Under the pieces are notes generated by a model. It made no database searches. It had not been told where the DNA came from and worked only from the letters and a program-made list of their open reading frames with translations. Made by a program: the position numbers and the translations under genes. Below are positions 24,964-32,398 of a stretch of DNA of 42,167 bases, piece after piece (the first letter of the stretch is position 1; each line of letters opens with the position of its first letter). The DNA comes from Candidatus Pullichristensenella stercorigallinarum (GTDB lineage Bacteria; Bacillota; Clostridia; Christensenellales; Aristaeellaceae). The stretch lies in the NCBI GenBank assembly GCA_018712945.1, contig DVFZ01000010.1, forward strand, positions 1-42,167, read 5' to 3'.

Positions 24964-25436
24964 GCGTTTTCCCTCCTCGCGCCGTCATACTCTTCGACCT
25001 TCTGGCGCATAAATTCATTGATCCGCCCTAGAGCGGAAAGCAGCGCCTCCCGCTCGGCCGGTTCGAGAATGCCGGCGACGGCGCGCACCATCTGGCGGTG
25101 GAAATAGCGGTGGGCGGTTTCGGCGCGGCGGCCCGCTTCGGTGAGGCGCACGCGCACGCGGCGGCCGTCCACGCTGGAACGGTCTTTGGTGATATAGCCC
25201 TTCTTCTCCAGGCGCTTGACGGCCATCGTCACCGAGGGCGGCGTAATCTCCAAATCCTGGGCGATGTCGGTAATGGTTCCATCGCCGCCGAGCTTGCCGA
25301 TGCTCTCGAGCATGTGCATTTCGCTGATGGTCAGGCTGTTGTTGCTCAAATAGCGCAGCATGACCTCCTCCACCTTCAAAACGGAGCGATAGGTGGTGGT
25401 GAACATCTCGTTGAGCGAGGCCAGGTAAGGGTCCAT
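24960..25436 (-). CDS. fabT: MarR-family repressor of fatty-acid synthesis FabT
   Basis: Winged-helix repressor of the fab operon; in streptococci acyl-ACP is its co-repressor. The wHTH runs over about residues 35-100 (SLTISEMHMLESIGKLG, ITDIAQDLEITPPSVTMAVK, GYITKDRSSVDGRRVRV), flanked by dimerisation helices. 158 residues. First gene of the operon, with its own promoter and an inverted repeat just downstream of the -10, so autorepression is likely. A MarR protein of other function is possible but the position is exactly that of fabT. Confidence 0.9.
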   Translation of the reverse strand: MDPYLASLNEMFTTTYRSVLKVEEVMLRYLSNNSLTISEMHMLESIGKLGGDGTITDIAQDLEITPPSVTMAVKRLEKKGYITKDRSSVDGRRVRVRLTEAGRRAETAHRYFHRQMVRAVAGILEPAEREALLSALGRINEFMRQKVEEYDGARRENA

Positions 25437-25453
25437 CGCGCCGCCTCCAAATC

Positions 25454-25470
25454 ATTTAATTAGACTAAAT
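25454..25470. promoter_or_regulatory. Candidate FabT operator
   Basis: ATTTAATTAGACTAAAT: outer arms ATTTA/TAAAT pair fully, the inner bases partly. It sits 2 nt downstream of the -10 box and covers the likely start of transcription. AT-rich dyads of this size are usual for FabT and MarR proteins, but it is not a close match to the streptococcal FabT box. Confidence 0.55.
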
Positions 25471-25471
25471 A

Positions 25472-25500
25472 ATCATAATGCCAGCGTCTGGAAAAGTCAA
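25472..25500 (-). promoter_or_regulatory. Fatty-acid operon promoter
   Basis: Minus strand: TTGACT (25495-25500), 17-nt spacer, TATGAT (25472-25477). Drives fabT to degV, about 10.3 kb. No second strong promoter was noticed inside. Confidence 0.75.
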
Positions 25501-25563
25501 GGCTTTTTGCCATAAGATAGCATGGGCGTAAATTTTTTAACGTTTGCGGCAAAAAATGGCTCG

Positions 25564-25593
25564 AAAAGCCCCGGCGGAAAACTCCGCCGGGGC
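25564..25593 (-). terminator. Terminator of the GH106-like gene
   Basis: GCCCCGGCGG (25568-25577), loop AAAACT, CCGCCGGGGC (25584-25593). On the minus strand four T residues follow. It separates the glycosidase from the fab operon downstream on the same strand. Confidence 0.85.
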
Positions 25594-25611
25594 AAGCGTG
25601 GCGATTCGCGC

Positions 25612-28600
25612 TCAGAAGACCTGCGCCACGGTGTAGGGCACGATGCTGACCTCGCCGGTCATGCCGTAGTCCTGCACGGTGGGGAATTCGTCGGTCCAGC
25701 GTGAGTCATTGTCCTGATAATTGCGCTCAATCATGCGGTTGGTCAGGGTGGTGGCCAGGCGCACCTCAATGGTGTTCTCGCCCTCGACCAGCAGGTCGGA
25801 AATGTCCGTGCGCAGCGTGCGGGTGTCGACGCCCGGCGCTTTTTCGCCGTTGACGAATACCTGCACGATGGAGCCGTTGGTGGAGCCGATTTGCAGGTAA
25901 GCGCCATTGGCGTCCGTCCAGCCCTCGGGCAGCTCGAAAGTGGTGGTGTAGGTTCCGATGCCGGAAACCTGCGCCATCGAGGGATCCGCGCCGGAGGCCG
26001 TCGTCAGCGTGGCGAGCTGTTCTTCGGTGGCCGGCAGATCCTTCCAGGTGACCAGTTCGCTCTGCGGGAAGGAAAGCTCGGTCTTCTTGGTGGTATAGTA
26101 CACTTCGGTGGTGGTGTGGCCGAACTTTTCTTCGGTGTTGACCACCTTGTCGCCCTCGTTCCAGTCCTCGATGGTGATATCCCAGACGGGCAGAGAGATG
26201 GCCTCGGGCACTTCAATGGCGGTGCTCACGGTTTCGCCGTTGTCCAGCACGGTTTCATACTCGCCACTGGCCGTGGCCAGAATCATGCCCGCGCCGTCCT
26301 CGATGAAGGCTTCGTCGGCGGTGGTGGACACGGCGTGCGTCGCCGGGGTTTCTTCCATATCCAGCGCCATCAGCGCGGCTTCGCCGGGCAGCAGGCTTAC
26401 TTCGACGTAGGTGCGTCCATCGCGGATTTCGTATTCGCCCGCCTTGGTGACCTTGCCGGTCCAGTCGTCGATGAAGTAGGGCTGCCCTTCGCCTTCGATG
26501 GAGAGCACCGTGGTGGTGGCTGGGTCGCCCTCGTTCACGGCGAACTTGAAGTTGTAGGCAAAGGTGTAGTAGATGCCGTTCTCGGCGTCATCGCGGGAAA
26601 TGGTGAGAATGGTGTCGGTCGGCTCGGTGAACTGCACGCGCGGGTACACGCCCATTTCCTGCAGCGCTTCCATGGCGTCGGCGGGGCTGTCCACGGTGGC
26701 GACGTTGGGCAGCTCCTTGATCTGGGCGACCACGGCCTGCACTTCCTCGTCGGTATAGCTCAGGCTCGGGCTTTCGGAAGCGGCTTCGCCATGCGCGGCG
26801 ACGCTGCCATCGTGGGCAAGCACTTCAGTATTGTTGTTGGCAAACACGATGGGCAGGCCGTCCTGGGCAATCTCCAGCAGCTTCTGGGCGGCGTCCAGCT
26901 CAAGAGCCTCCTGATAGAGGATGATGGCCTGATAGTTGGGGCCATCGGGCTGCAGGGCGTCCGCCGTCCAGCTCACATTCTCCTCATCCAGCAGAAGCTG
27001 CGGGCTGAAATACTCGTAGGTATAGCCATTGTGCTGCAGCTCAAGGTCGTTCCAGTAATAGGGGATATCGTTCATCTGGTAGTTGCAGGTAAAGTTGTTC
27101 ATGTCTTCAGCAAAGCCATAATTGATGAAAGCATAATCCGTGCGCAGAATGGCAATATCGCGTGAGGGATTGCCCTGACGCAGCGCCTTCTGGTTGCGTG
27201 CCAGCATCTGCGTCCATTCTGGATAAAACTCTGAAGCAGGCTGGCGCTCGTTGAAGCGCTCGGAGAAACGGGGATACATGCCTTCGTGGCCGGGCCAGTA
27301 GGTGTCCTGCTCGGAGCCTTCAATGGCGGAATAGCCATGGAAAACAGTACGGTTTATGCCGTTGACAAATTGCAGATAACACAACTGTGTAAAATCATCC
27401 ATATTAAAATAATAGTTATGGCCCGGAACCGCACCCGTTTCGCTGGAAAATAGGCGGCCATACATATTCGCTGAACCGAGGATCCCGCGATAAAGGTCTA
27501 TCTCCGCATTCTGAGCATAAGACTCAATCTCGACGCCATCAATGTATTTCGCCGGTGTGGAGATTTCAAAATTAAAGCCATAGGAGGGTTCGGCGCGCAA
27601 CGTCATGTTGTATTCATGCAGCCAGGCCTGCAAGGGCTCTAGTACATTTTCTTCATACATGTCGGTCATGACACGATAGTAGTCCTTGCGCACTTTTTCG
27701 ATAGTTGCGTTGTCTTCTTCGTTTGAAGCCGAATAATCATACGATTTCGCTTCTTTGCCTGTCGATACACCGTCAACGGCTGTAATAAACGGCAAATAGG
27801 GGGTAATATCATATCCCATCCGGGCTTCAAATTCGTCCTTGAAATGATATCCCCAGAACATGCCGCCCGCGCCATAGGTTTCAACTTCCAAAGAATCCAT
27901 ATAGATTTCACCGCGGCCGCTATTTAGCAGGACTTCCCGCAAATCTTCTGTCAGGATATTCGCCTCCCAGTAATCAATGAGCGCTTCAACACCATAGCTA
28001 TCCATATAATTAATAGTATAATTTGTGCTCACCGAAGGGGTAGCCGTCTGACAGGTGCCATGCATCCAGTAGACAAACAGCGCATATTCGCCATCGTCCG
28101 GAGCCGTCCAGTCCAGCGTATAAACGCCATCCTGCTCTACAACCTGTTCGGTGAGATTGACCACAGAGCTCAGGTCCAGAACACCGGCCTCCGTGCCTTC
28201 GGCGTATTCGTATTCCTGGCCGCTCTCAGCACGTTCTTCGATAACCTTTCCCGCGACCGCACCAACGAATATATGCTCGGTATAATTCGCAGTAGTTCCT
28301 TCGTTATCATGTTCAACCGCTTCCAACTGTTTGGAATATGGCAAAATATCGTTGAACTGCTCGCCGCCATCCAGCAAAATCGTTGCGTAATCCAATTCCT
28401 TGGAAGCGGCCTTGTTGTCCGGATTGTAGGGTTCGCCGTCCCACACAAAGGTGTCCGGCAGGTTGGCGTTGGCCCAGTGCGCGCCGCTGGTCAGACTGAA
28501 CCCCAGTCCCCGTTTGGCAGCTTCAGTTACAACGAGCTGGCTGTCTGCCGTCCATTCCTCAGAGCCCCAGCCGTAGATACTGGAATCCGCGCTCGGCTCC

Positions 28601-28851
28601 GGCATGGCCAGGAATTCCGCCGCGCCAAAGCCGGAATCGTAGATTTGCTGTACATTTTTGATCAGCGTTTCATCGGTATTCAGCCCCTCTGCCAGCCACC
28701 AGCGGACGTCCGGGCGGTATTCAATCTCGATTTCGTCGTACATGTCGGTCAGGAGTTGCGCAAATTCGTCGGTCGATTCCGCCATCGCCGCGCTTCCGAT
28801 GCCCGCAAACATCGCCAGCGCCAGCAGCATTGCCACTATTCTACGCTTCAT
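25612..28851 (-). CDS. Secreted GH106-like glycoside hydrolase (putative alpha-L-rhamnosidase)
   Basis: 1079 residues with a signal peptide (MKRRIVAMLLALAMFAGIGSAAMA). RPDVRWWLAEGLNTDETL near residue 46, then IYDSGFGAAEFLAMPEP, match the start of the GH106-type barrel; DSLEVETY...GYDITPYLPF, LRAEPSYGFN and INRTVFHGYSAIEG are later blocks of the same family. A jelly-roll/galactose-binding domain close to the C-terminus (IGTYTTTFELPEG..., VFVNGEKAPGVDTRTLRTDI) is usual there. GH106 enzymes remove terminal rhamnose from plant or bacterial glycans; the exact substrate is inferred only. The 5' half (about 27350-28450) is clearly more AT-rich than the 3' third, so part of the gene may have a different history. 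The promoter has a G9 spacer. It is monocistronic. Confidence 0.85.
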   Translation of the reverse strand: MKRRIVAMLLALAMFAGIGSAAMAESTDEFAQLLTDMYDEIEIEYRPDVRWWLAEGLNTDETLIKNVQQIYDSGFGAAEFLAMPEPSADSSIYGWGSEEWTADSQLVVTEAAKRGLGFSLTSGAHWANANLPDTFVWDGEPYNPDNKAASKELDYATILLDGGEQFNDILPYSKQLEAVEHDNEGTTANYTEHIFVGAVAGKVIEERAESGQEYEYAEGTEAGVLDLSSVVNLTEQVVEQDGVYTLDWTAPDDGEYALFVYWMHGTCQTATPSVSTNYTINYMDSYGVEALIDYWEANILTEDLREVLLNSGRGEIYMDSLEVETYGAGGMFWGYHFKDEFEARMGYDITPYLPFITAVDGVSTGKEAKSYDYSASNEEDNATIEKVRKDYYRVMTDMYEENVLEPLQAWLHEYNMTLRAEPSYGFNFEISTPAKYIDGVEIESYAQNAEIDLYRGILGSANMYGRLFSSETGAVPGHNYYFNMDDFTQLCYLQFVNGINRTVFHGYSAIEGSEQDTYWPGHEGMYPRFSERFNERQPASEFYPEWTQMLARNQKALRQGNPSRDIAILRTDYAFINYGFAEDMNNFTCNYQMNDIPYYWNDLELQHNGYTYEYFSPQLLLDEENVSWTADALQPDGPNYQAIILYQEALELDAAQKLLEIAQDGLPIVFANNNTEVLAHDGSVAAHGEAASESPSLSYTDEEVQAVVAQIKELPNVATVDSPADAMEALQEMGVYPRVQFTEPTDTILTISRDDAENGIYYTFAYNFKFAVNEGDPATTTVLSIEGEGQPYFIDDWTGKVTKAGEYEIRDGRTYVEVSLLPGEAALMALDMEETPATHAVSTTADEAFIEDGAGMILATASGEYETVLDNGETVSTAIEVPEAISLPVWDITIEDWNEGDKVVNTEEKFGHTTTEVYYTTKKTELSFPQSELVTWKDLPATEEQLATLTTASGADPSMAQVSGIGTYTTTFELPEGWTDANGAYLQIGSTNGSIVQVFVNGEKAPGVDTRTLRTDISDLLVEGENTIEVRLATTLTNRMIERNYQDNDSRWTDEFPTVQDYGMTGEVSIVPYTVAQVF

Positions 28852-28964
28852 TTCTTCTTCTCCTTCCTAACTCTTTCCATGTCTGTTGGCTTTCGCGCTT
28901 TTTGGGCCGCCTTCCGCTTCCTCCTTTCCCTGGCGCGTATCCAGCGCGAATATCTCACAAAAAG

Positions 28965-28994
28965 ATAATACCCCCCCCCGGTAAATTTTTTCAA
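28965..28994 (-). promoter_or_regulatory. GH106 promoter with G9 homopolymer in the spacer
   Basis: Minus strand: TTGAAA (28989-28994), 18-nt spacer, TATTAT (28965-28970). Nine of the spacer's 18 bases are G (C on the plus strand, 28971-28979), directly next to the -10. Loss or gain of one G would change spacing to 17 or 19 and so promoter strength. The ribosome site AAGGAG lies just before ATG 28851, after a leader of about 105 nt. Confidence 0.65.
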
Positions 28995-28997
28995 TGC

Positions 28998-29032
28998 CTA
29001 AAATCAAATTGTGATATGTCTAAAATTAAAAT
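28998..29032. promoter_or_regulatory. Direct repeats upstream of the GH106 promoter
   Basis: CTAAAATCAAAT (28998-29009) and CTAAAATTAAAA (29020-29031) are 22 nt apart, two helical turns, in the same orientation just upstream of the -35. This is the usual pattern of an activator that binds direct repeats, AraC-like for example. No such regulator gene is adjacent. Confidence 0.5.
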
Positions 29033-29094
29033 GATTTTATCGTGCAGTTTTTGATGAATATAAATTTCCAGCGTATACAAGCGCTTGCGTCCAT

Positions 29095-29121
29095 AAAAAA
29101 AACCTCCGCAGGTTGCGGAGG
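29095..29121 (-). terminator. Terminator of the PHP gene
   Basis: CCTCCGCA (29103-29110), loop GGT, TGCGGAGG (29114-29121), with eight A residues on the plus strand before it (T8 on the minus strand). The 289-bp gap between the GH106 and PHP genes holds this, the GH106 promoter, and no gene. Confidence 0.9.
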
Positions 29122-29140
29122 AATATCGAGCCTTGCGCGC

Positions 29141-29857
29141 CTATGCCTTTTTCCCAATCAGGGAGAGGAATTTCTCAAGCGACGTATTGGCCACCAGTTC
29201 CTCGGGAAAGCGCAATTCTTCAAGCAGGGCGAGCGATTCGTCGAAGCGGCCCACGGCGGTGGCGAAATGGGCGTCGGTGCCCAGGCAGATGTATGCGCCG
29301 CAATCTTCGCAGGCGCGCAGCATGGCGGTCATGTTTTCGCGGGTATTGACCCGGTAGGTGATGGAGCGCAGCGAGGAATTGTTGACTTCGATGAGCGTGC
29401 CGCTGTCGCGGGCGGCGCGGGCCAGGGCCGCAAAATCCACCGGGGCGCGGCCGTCTTCGGGGTGGCCGAGAATCTTCACGCGCGGGTTCTTCATCGCCCC
29501 CATATAGGCGCGCAGGTTCTCCGCCGGGTCGTTGGAGGCATAGAGGACAGGGTGGATGCTGGCGATGCAATAGTCCAGCTCGCGCAGATCATCATCCTGC
29601 ACGTGCATTTCGCCATCCGCGTTGCATATGTTCAGTTCCGCGCCGCGCAGAACGGTCACGCCCTCCACCACGCGATCCACCACGCGCAAGTTGCGGAAAT
29701 GCCCGATGCGGGGCGCGTCGCTCAGGGGCGGCGCATGGTCGGTGACAGCCAGGCCTTCCAGCCCCGCGCGCGCGGCGGCGGCAGCGTTCTCCAGGATCGT
29801 TGAATAGGCATGGTCGGAAGCGATCGTGTGCGTGTGCGTATCGACAAGGATTTTCAT
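29141..29857 (-). CDS. PHP-domain phosphoesterase (YcdX-like)
   Basis: 238 residues. The four PHP motifs are visible: VDTHTHT (H8, H10) at the N-terminus, GLEGLAVTDHAPP, the middle LRGAELNI with the metal-ligand Glu and CIASIHPV, and LGTDAHFATAVGRFDESLALLEE at the end. The fold binds a trinuclear metal centre and hydrolyses phosphate esters; YcdX-type members act on unidentified small substrates, and the related HisK makes histidinol. There is no his gene nearby, so the substrate is open. The ATG has a weak AAGGGC site. Probably monocistronic, 72 nt from the YitT-type gene upstream. Confidence 0.85.
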   Translation of the reverse strand: MKILVDTHTHTIASDHAYSTILENAAAAARAGLEGLAVTDHAPPLSDAPRIGHFRNLRVVDRVVEGVTVLRGAELNICNADGEMHVQDDDLRELDYCIASIHPVLYASNDPAENLRAYMGAMKNPRVKILGHPEDGRAPVDFAALARAARDSGTLIEVNNSSLRSITYRVNTRENMTAMLRACEDCGAYICLGTDAHFATAVGRFDESLALLEELRFPEELVANTSLEKFLSLIGKKA

Positions 29858-29929
29858 GGATAATGCCCTTTCGCGCTGTTTTCGCCATCATTATAGCGCC
29901 CGGCGCGCAAAAAGGCAACGCGCAAAATG

Positions 29930-30565
29930 TTATGCCTTTTGACGGTTTTCGCTATGCCCCACGGTTTTTACAAAGTCGATCAGCAGCGAGGAAACCGTCA
30001 CCGTGACCAGCGACCAGACGATGCGCAGCGGGGCAATGTAGGTGAGCGACAAACCCAGCACGGTCAAATCCGTAAACAGATAGGCGCGCGAGAGCCGCCA
30101 GCCGGTCTTTTGGGCAATCACCAGCGCCAGCGCGTCGTCGCCGCCGGAAGAGCCGCCCTGACGCACCACCATGCCCACGCCCACGCCCACAAACGCCCCG
30201 CCCAGCAGCGCCGCCAGCAGCGGCTGGGCGCTCAGGTTGGGCAAAAGCGGGCCGGTGGCGTCCCAGAGGCGGAAAAATATCGCGCCGCACAGCGTTGCCA
30301 CGCCGGAGCGGATCAGGAAATCCCTGCCCAACACCTTCCAGCCCAGCAGGTAGCAGGCCGCGTCCAGCACCGTGGTCAGCGCCCACGGGGGAATACCGAA
30401 GTGGTGGTCGAGCAGCAGCACCATGCCCAGCACGCCACCCTCGGTGATATCCACGCGGCGGTGAATGTTGGTCAGGCCGAAGGTGGCGATGGCCATGCCC
30501 AGGGCAATCAGCGCCACGCGGCGGGGAGACAGCGCGCGTTTGAGCGCGCGTTTGACGGGGTTCAC
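29930..30565 (-). CDS. YitT family (DUF161) membrane protein
   Basis: 211 residues with about five membrane segments. VALIALGMAIATFGLTNIHR, the ITEGGVLGMVLLL turn and GGAFVGVGVGMVVRQGGSSGGDDALAL are the usual YitT blocks. It stops before the C-terminal DUF2179 domain that most YitT proteins carry, so it is the short form. Function in the family is unknown; several Firmicutes carry many copies. GTG 30565 has AGGAGG 5 nt upstream. It is divergent from the MerR gene across an inverted-repeat element. Confidence 0.85.
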   Translation of the reverse strand: MNPVKRALKRALSPRRVALIALGMAIATFGLTNIHRRVDITEGGVLGMVLLLDHHFGIPPWALTTVLDAACYLLGWKVLGRDFLIRSGVATLCGAIFFRLWDATGPLLPNLSAQPLLAALLGGAFVGVGVGMVVRQGGSSGGDDALALVIAQKTGWRLSRAYLFTDLTVLGLSLTYIAPLRIVWSLVTVTVSSLLIDFVKTVGHSENRQKA

Positions 30566-30582
30566 AAATATCCTCCTCCTGA

Positions 30583-30721
30583 GGGCAATCCAGGGAATTC
30601 GCGCCAGCGCCGGCCTGTCCTGACGCGCAGGACTGCGTTGTTTTCGGCCTGACGTGACGCTGCTATGCCTGTTTCTCAGCGTCTTGCCCTACTACTCTGG
30701 CGCGAATTCCTCGTCTTGCCC
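30583..30721. repeat. Inverted-repeat element (25-nt arms)
   Basis: GGGCAA-5 nt-GGAATTCGCGCCAG (30583-30607) is mirrored by CTGGCGCGAATTCC-5 nt-TTGCCC (30697-30721). The arms pair over 14 plus 6 bases with a symmetrical 5-nt mismatch. 89 nt lie between them, without a coding frame that I recognise. It could be a small mobile remnant (MITE-like) or a structured regulatory region in the yitT/merR divergent gap. No target-site duplication was clear. Confidence 0.6.
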
Positions 30722-30758
30722 TGATTCCTGCGGTATGGGCAGGAACGCCCTCACCGCC

Positions 30759-30791
30759 TTTACAGACAGTGTAAACCCTGGTATAATACCA
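30759..30791 (+). promoter_or_regulatory. MerR gene promoter with two dyads
   Basis: TTTACA (30759-30764), 17-nt spacer, TATAAT (30782-30787). TTTACA-GACAG-TGTAAA (30759-30775) is a perfect dyad starting on the -35 and TGGTAT-A-ATACCA (30779-30791) a dyad over the -10. The spacer is 17 nt, not the stretched 19-20 nt of promoters that MerR proteins activate, so repression of its own gene is more likely. Confidence 0.6.
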
Positions 30792-30830
30792 AGGTCAAGG
30801 GCCGATGTGTTATTTTTTCGGAGGCAGAAA

Positions 30831-31661
30831 ATGAAGGACAGTTATACCATTCACGAAATCGCCGAGCTGTATAACATCGGGCCGGACGCGCTGCGCTACT
30901 ACGAGCGTCTGGGCCTGGTGCGGCCCCGGCGGGCGCAAAACGGCTACCGCATTTACGACTTGAACGACATCTACCGCCTGACCATCATTCGCGATTTGCG
31001 CGGCCTGGGGTTTTCCATGGAGCGCATCGGCGAGTATTTGCAAGGCCTGAGCGTTGAAAACACCCTGCAACTTCTGGAGGAGGAGCGGCGACTCATCCGC
31101 GAACGCATACGCGATTTGCGCGCCGCCGAGCGTGCCATTCGCGCGCGGAGCGCGGCACTGACTGACTACGCGCGCATGGACGAGGGTGCAATTTGCCTTA
31201 TTGAACTGCCCGCGCGCCCCTGCCTGTGCCTCAATGCCGACATTGCCCGCGACGAGGAAATGGACTTTGCCATCAAGCGCCTGCACCGCCGCCATGCGGA
31301 CACCATCCGCGACCTGGGCGGTCAGAAAATCGGTGCGAGCATGTCCCCGGACGATTTGCGCGCGGGCAAAATCGGCCTGTATCGCTCGGTTTTTTTCATC
31401 CTCGATGCAGAGCATGCGGAAACTGCGGACTTCGCCCTGCCCGGCGGGCAATACGCGCGCCTGTTTTACCGGGGCAGCTACCGCCGCCTCGGGGAGCGCG
31501 TGGAGGCGCTGCTTTCCTGGGTGCGCGCGCAGGGGCTCTCCCCCACCGGCGACGTGCTGGAGCTTTACCACATAGACAACCGCTTCACCGGACGCGAGGA
31601 CGAATTTTTTACCGAGTTGCAGGTGCGGACAGAGAGAAGGGAGGCGCAGCCGCTGGTTTGA
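30831..31661 (+). CDS. MerR-family regulator with GyrI-like effector domain
   Basis: 276 residues. The N-terminal MerR HTH is clear: YTIHEIAELYNIGPDALRYYERLGLVRPRR and then NGYRIYDLNDIYRLTIIRDL. A coiled coil follows (about residues 75-118, rich in E, R and L), then a C-terminal domain of the GyrI/AraC effector-binding type, as in BmrR and BltR, that binds lipophilic cations in those proteins. Such regulators usually control efflux pumps, but no pump gene lies next to it. ATG 30831 has GGAGG upstream. Confidence 0.88.
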   Translation: MKDSYTIHEIAELYNIGPDALRYYERLGLVRPRRAQNGYRIYDLNDIYRLTIIRDLRGLGFSMERIGEYLQGLSVENTLQLLEEERRLIRERIRDLRAAERAIRARSAALTDYARMDEGAICLIELPARPCLCLNADIARDEEMDFAIKRLHRRHADTIRDLGGQKIGASMSPDDLRAGKIGLYRSVFFILDAEHAETADFALPGGQYARLFYRGSYRRLGERVEALLSWVRAQGLSPTGDVLELYHIDNRFTGREDEFFTELQVRTERREAQPLV

Positions 31662-31772
31662 CTCTGCGCGGGATGCCTGACTTGGGGCATGGGAGGCCCG
31701 ACGCAAACAAACCCTGCCCCTTCTCTTGAAAAGGCAAGGTTTGTCCGCGTGCGCCAGCGCATACAGGGCAGG

Positions 31773-32345
31773 TTATGCGAGAATCTCGCCAAGCGTATAT
31801 TCTTTTGTCGCAAATCCGCAGTCTTCATACGTCAAAGAATAGAACGCATGGCTCATGTACAAACCAAGCATGGATGTGCGGTCTGTGTCAGTTATATTGC
31901 CAAATACGTAACCAGTTTCCGTAGAGTAGGCTAATTCGATGATATAGTATCCGCAGTTGATCAGCAGTACGAGCTTGCCACGGCCAATCACACCCGCCTC
32001 CGAAGGAGGCAAATCATAGCATATCAAAACAACCTCGTACCCGCTCGCGTTCGAATCCAGAAGCAAATCGAGAATGGTTATCCCGTTTTCCTGCGCCGTT
32101 TCAGATAAGGCCATGACATCGTCCGGCTTTTCCAACCCATATCCAATCATGACCTCGGCTATGCTCTTCGCCCCTTCTTCATCGCTGAACCAATCCCAGT
32201 TTGTCACGCCCGTAGATGGAAAAAACTCCGAAAGCAAATAAACGGCGGAATTAAAATTCGCCTCTGCGCTTGCGCATGCAGCCGGGCCGGCCAAGGCCAG
32301 AGCAAGCATCAAAACAATGGCGGCGATTCTTTTCATTTTACGCAT
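31773..32345 (-). CDS. Exported protein of unknown function
   Basis: About 190 residues; the signal peptide MKRIAAIVLMLALALAGPAA ends near ACASA-EA. Mature part: FNSAVYLLSEFFPSTGVTN, ISDTDR-type acidic turns and a short beta-rich tail (YEVVLICYDLPP, KLVLLINCGYYIIELAYS). I do not recognise the family. Start: ATG 32345 or ATG 32336; AAAGGA lies 2 nt before the first and 11 nt before the second, so neither is certain. It follows the lipoprotein gene at 32399-32845 by 53 nt and is probably co-transcribed. DNA here is more AT-rich than in neighbouring regions. Confidence 0.7.
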   Translation of the reverse strand: MRKMKRIAAIVLMLALALAGPAACASAEANFNSAVYLLSEFFPSTGVTNWDWFSDEEGAKSIAEVMIGYGLEKPDDVMALSETAQENGITILDLLLDSNASGYEVVLICYDLPPSEAGVIGRGKLVLLINCGYYIIELAYSTETGYVFGNITDTDRTSMLGLYMSHAFYSLTYEDCGFATKEYTLGEILA

Positions 32346-32398
32346 TTTCCTTTCTGTTCCAATGATTTTACGGTGCAAACAATTCCGGAAAGACGGGA

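Noticed and set aside
25454..25470. FapR operator
   Set aside because: The dyad does not match the TTAGTACCTAGTCTTAAT type and no fapR or plsX gene is in the window; FabT is the local regulator.
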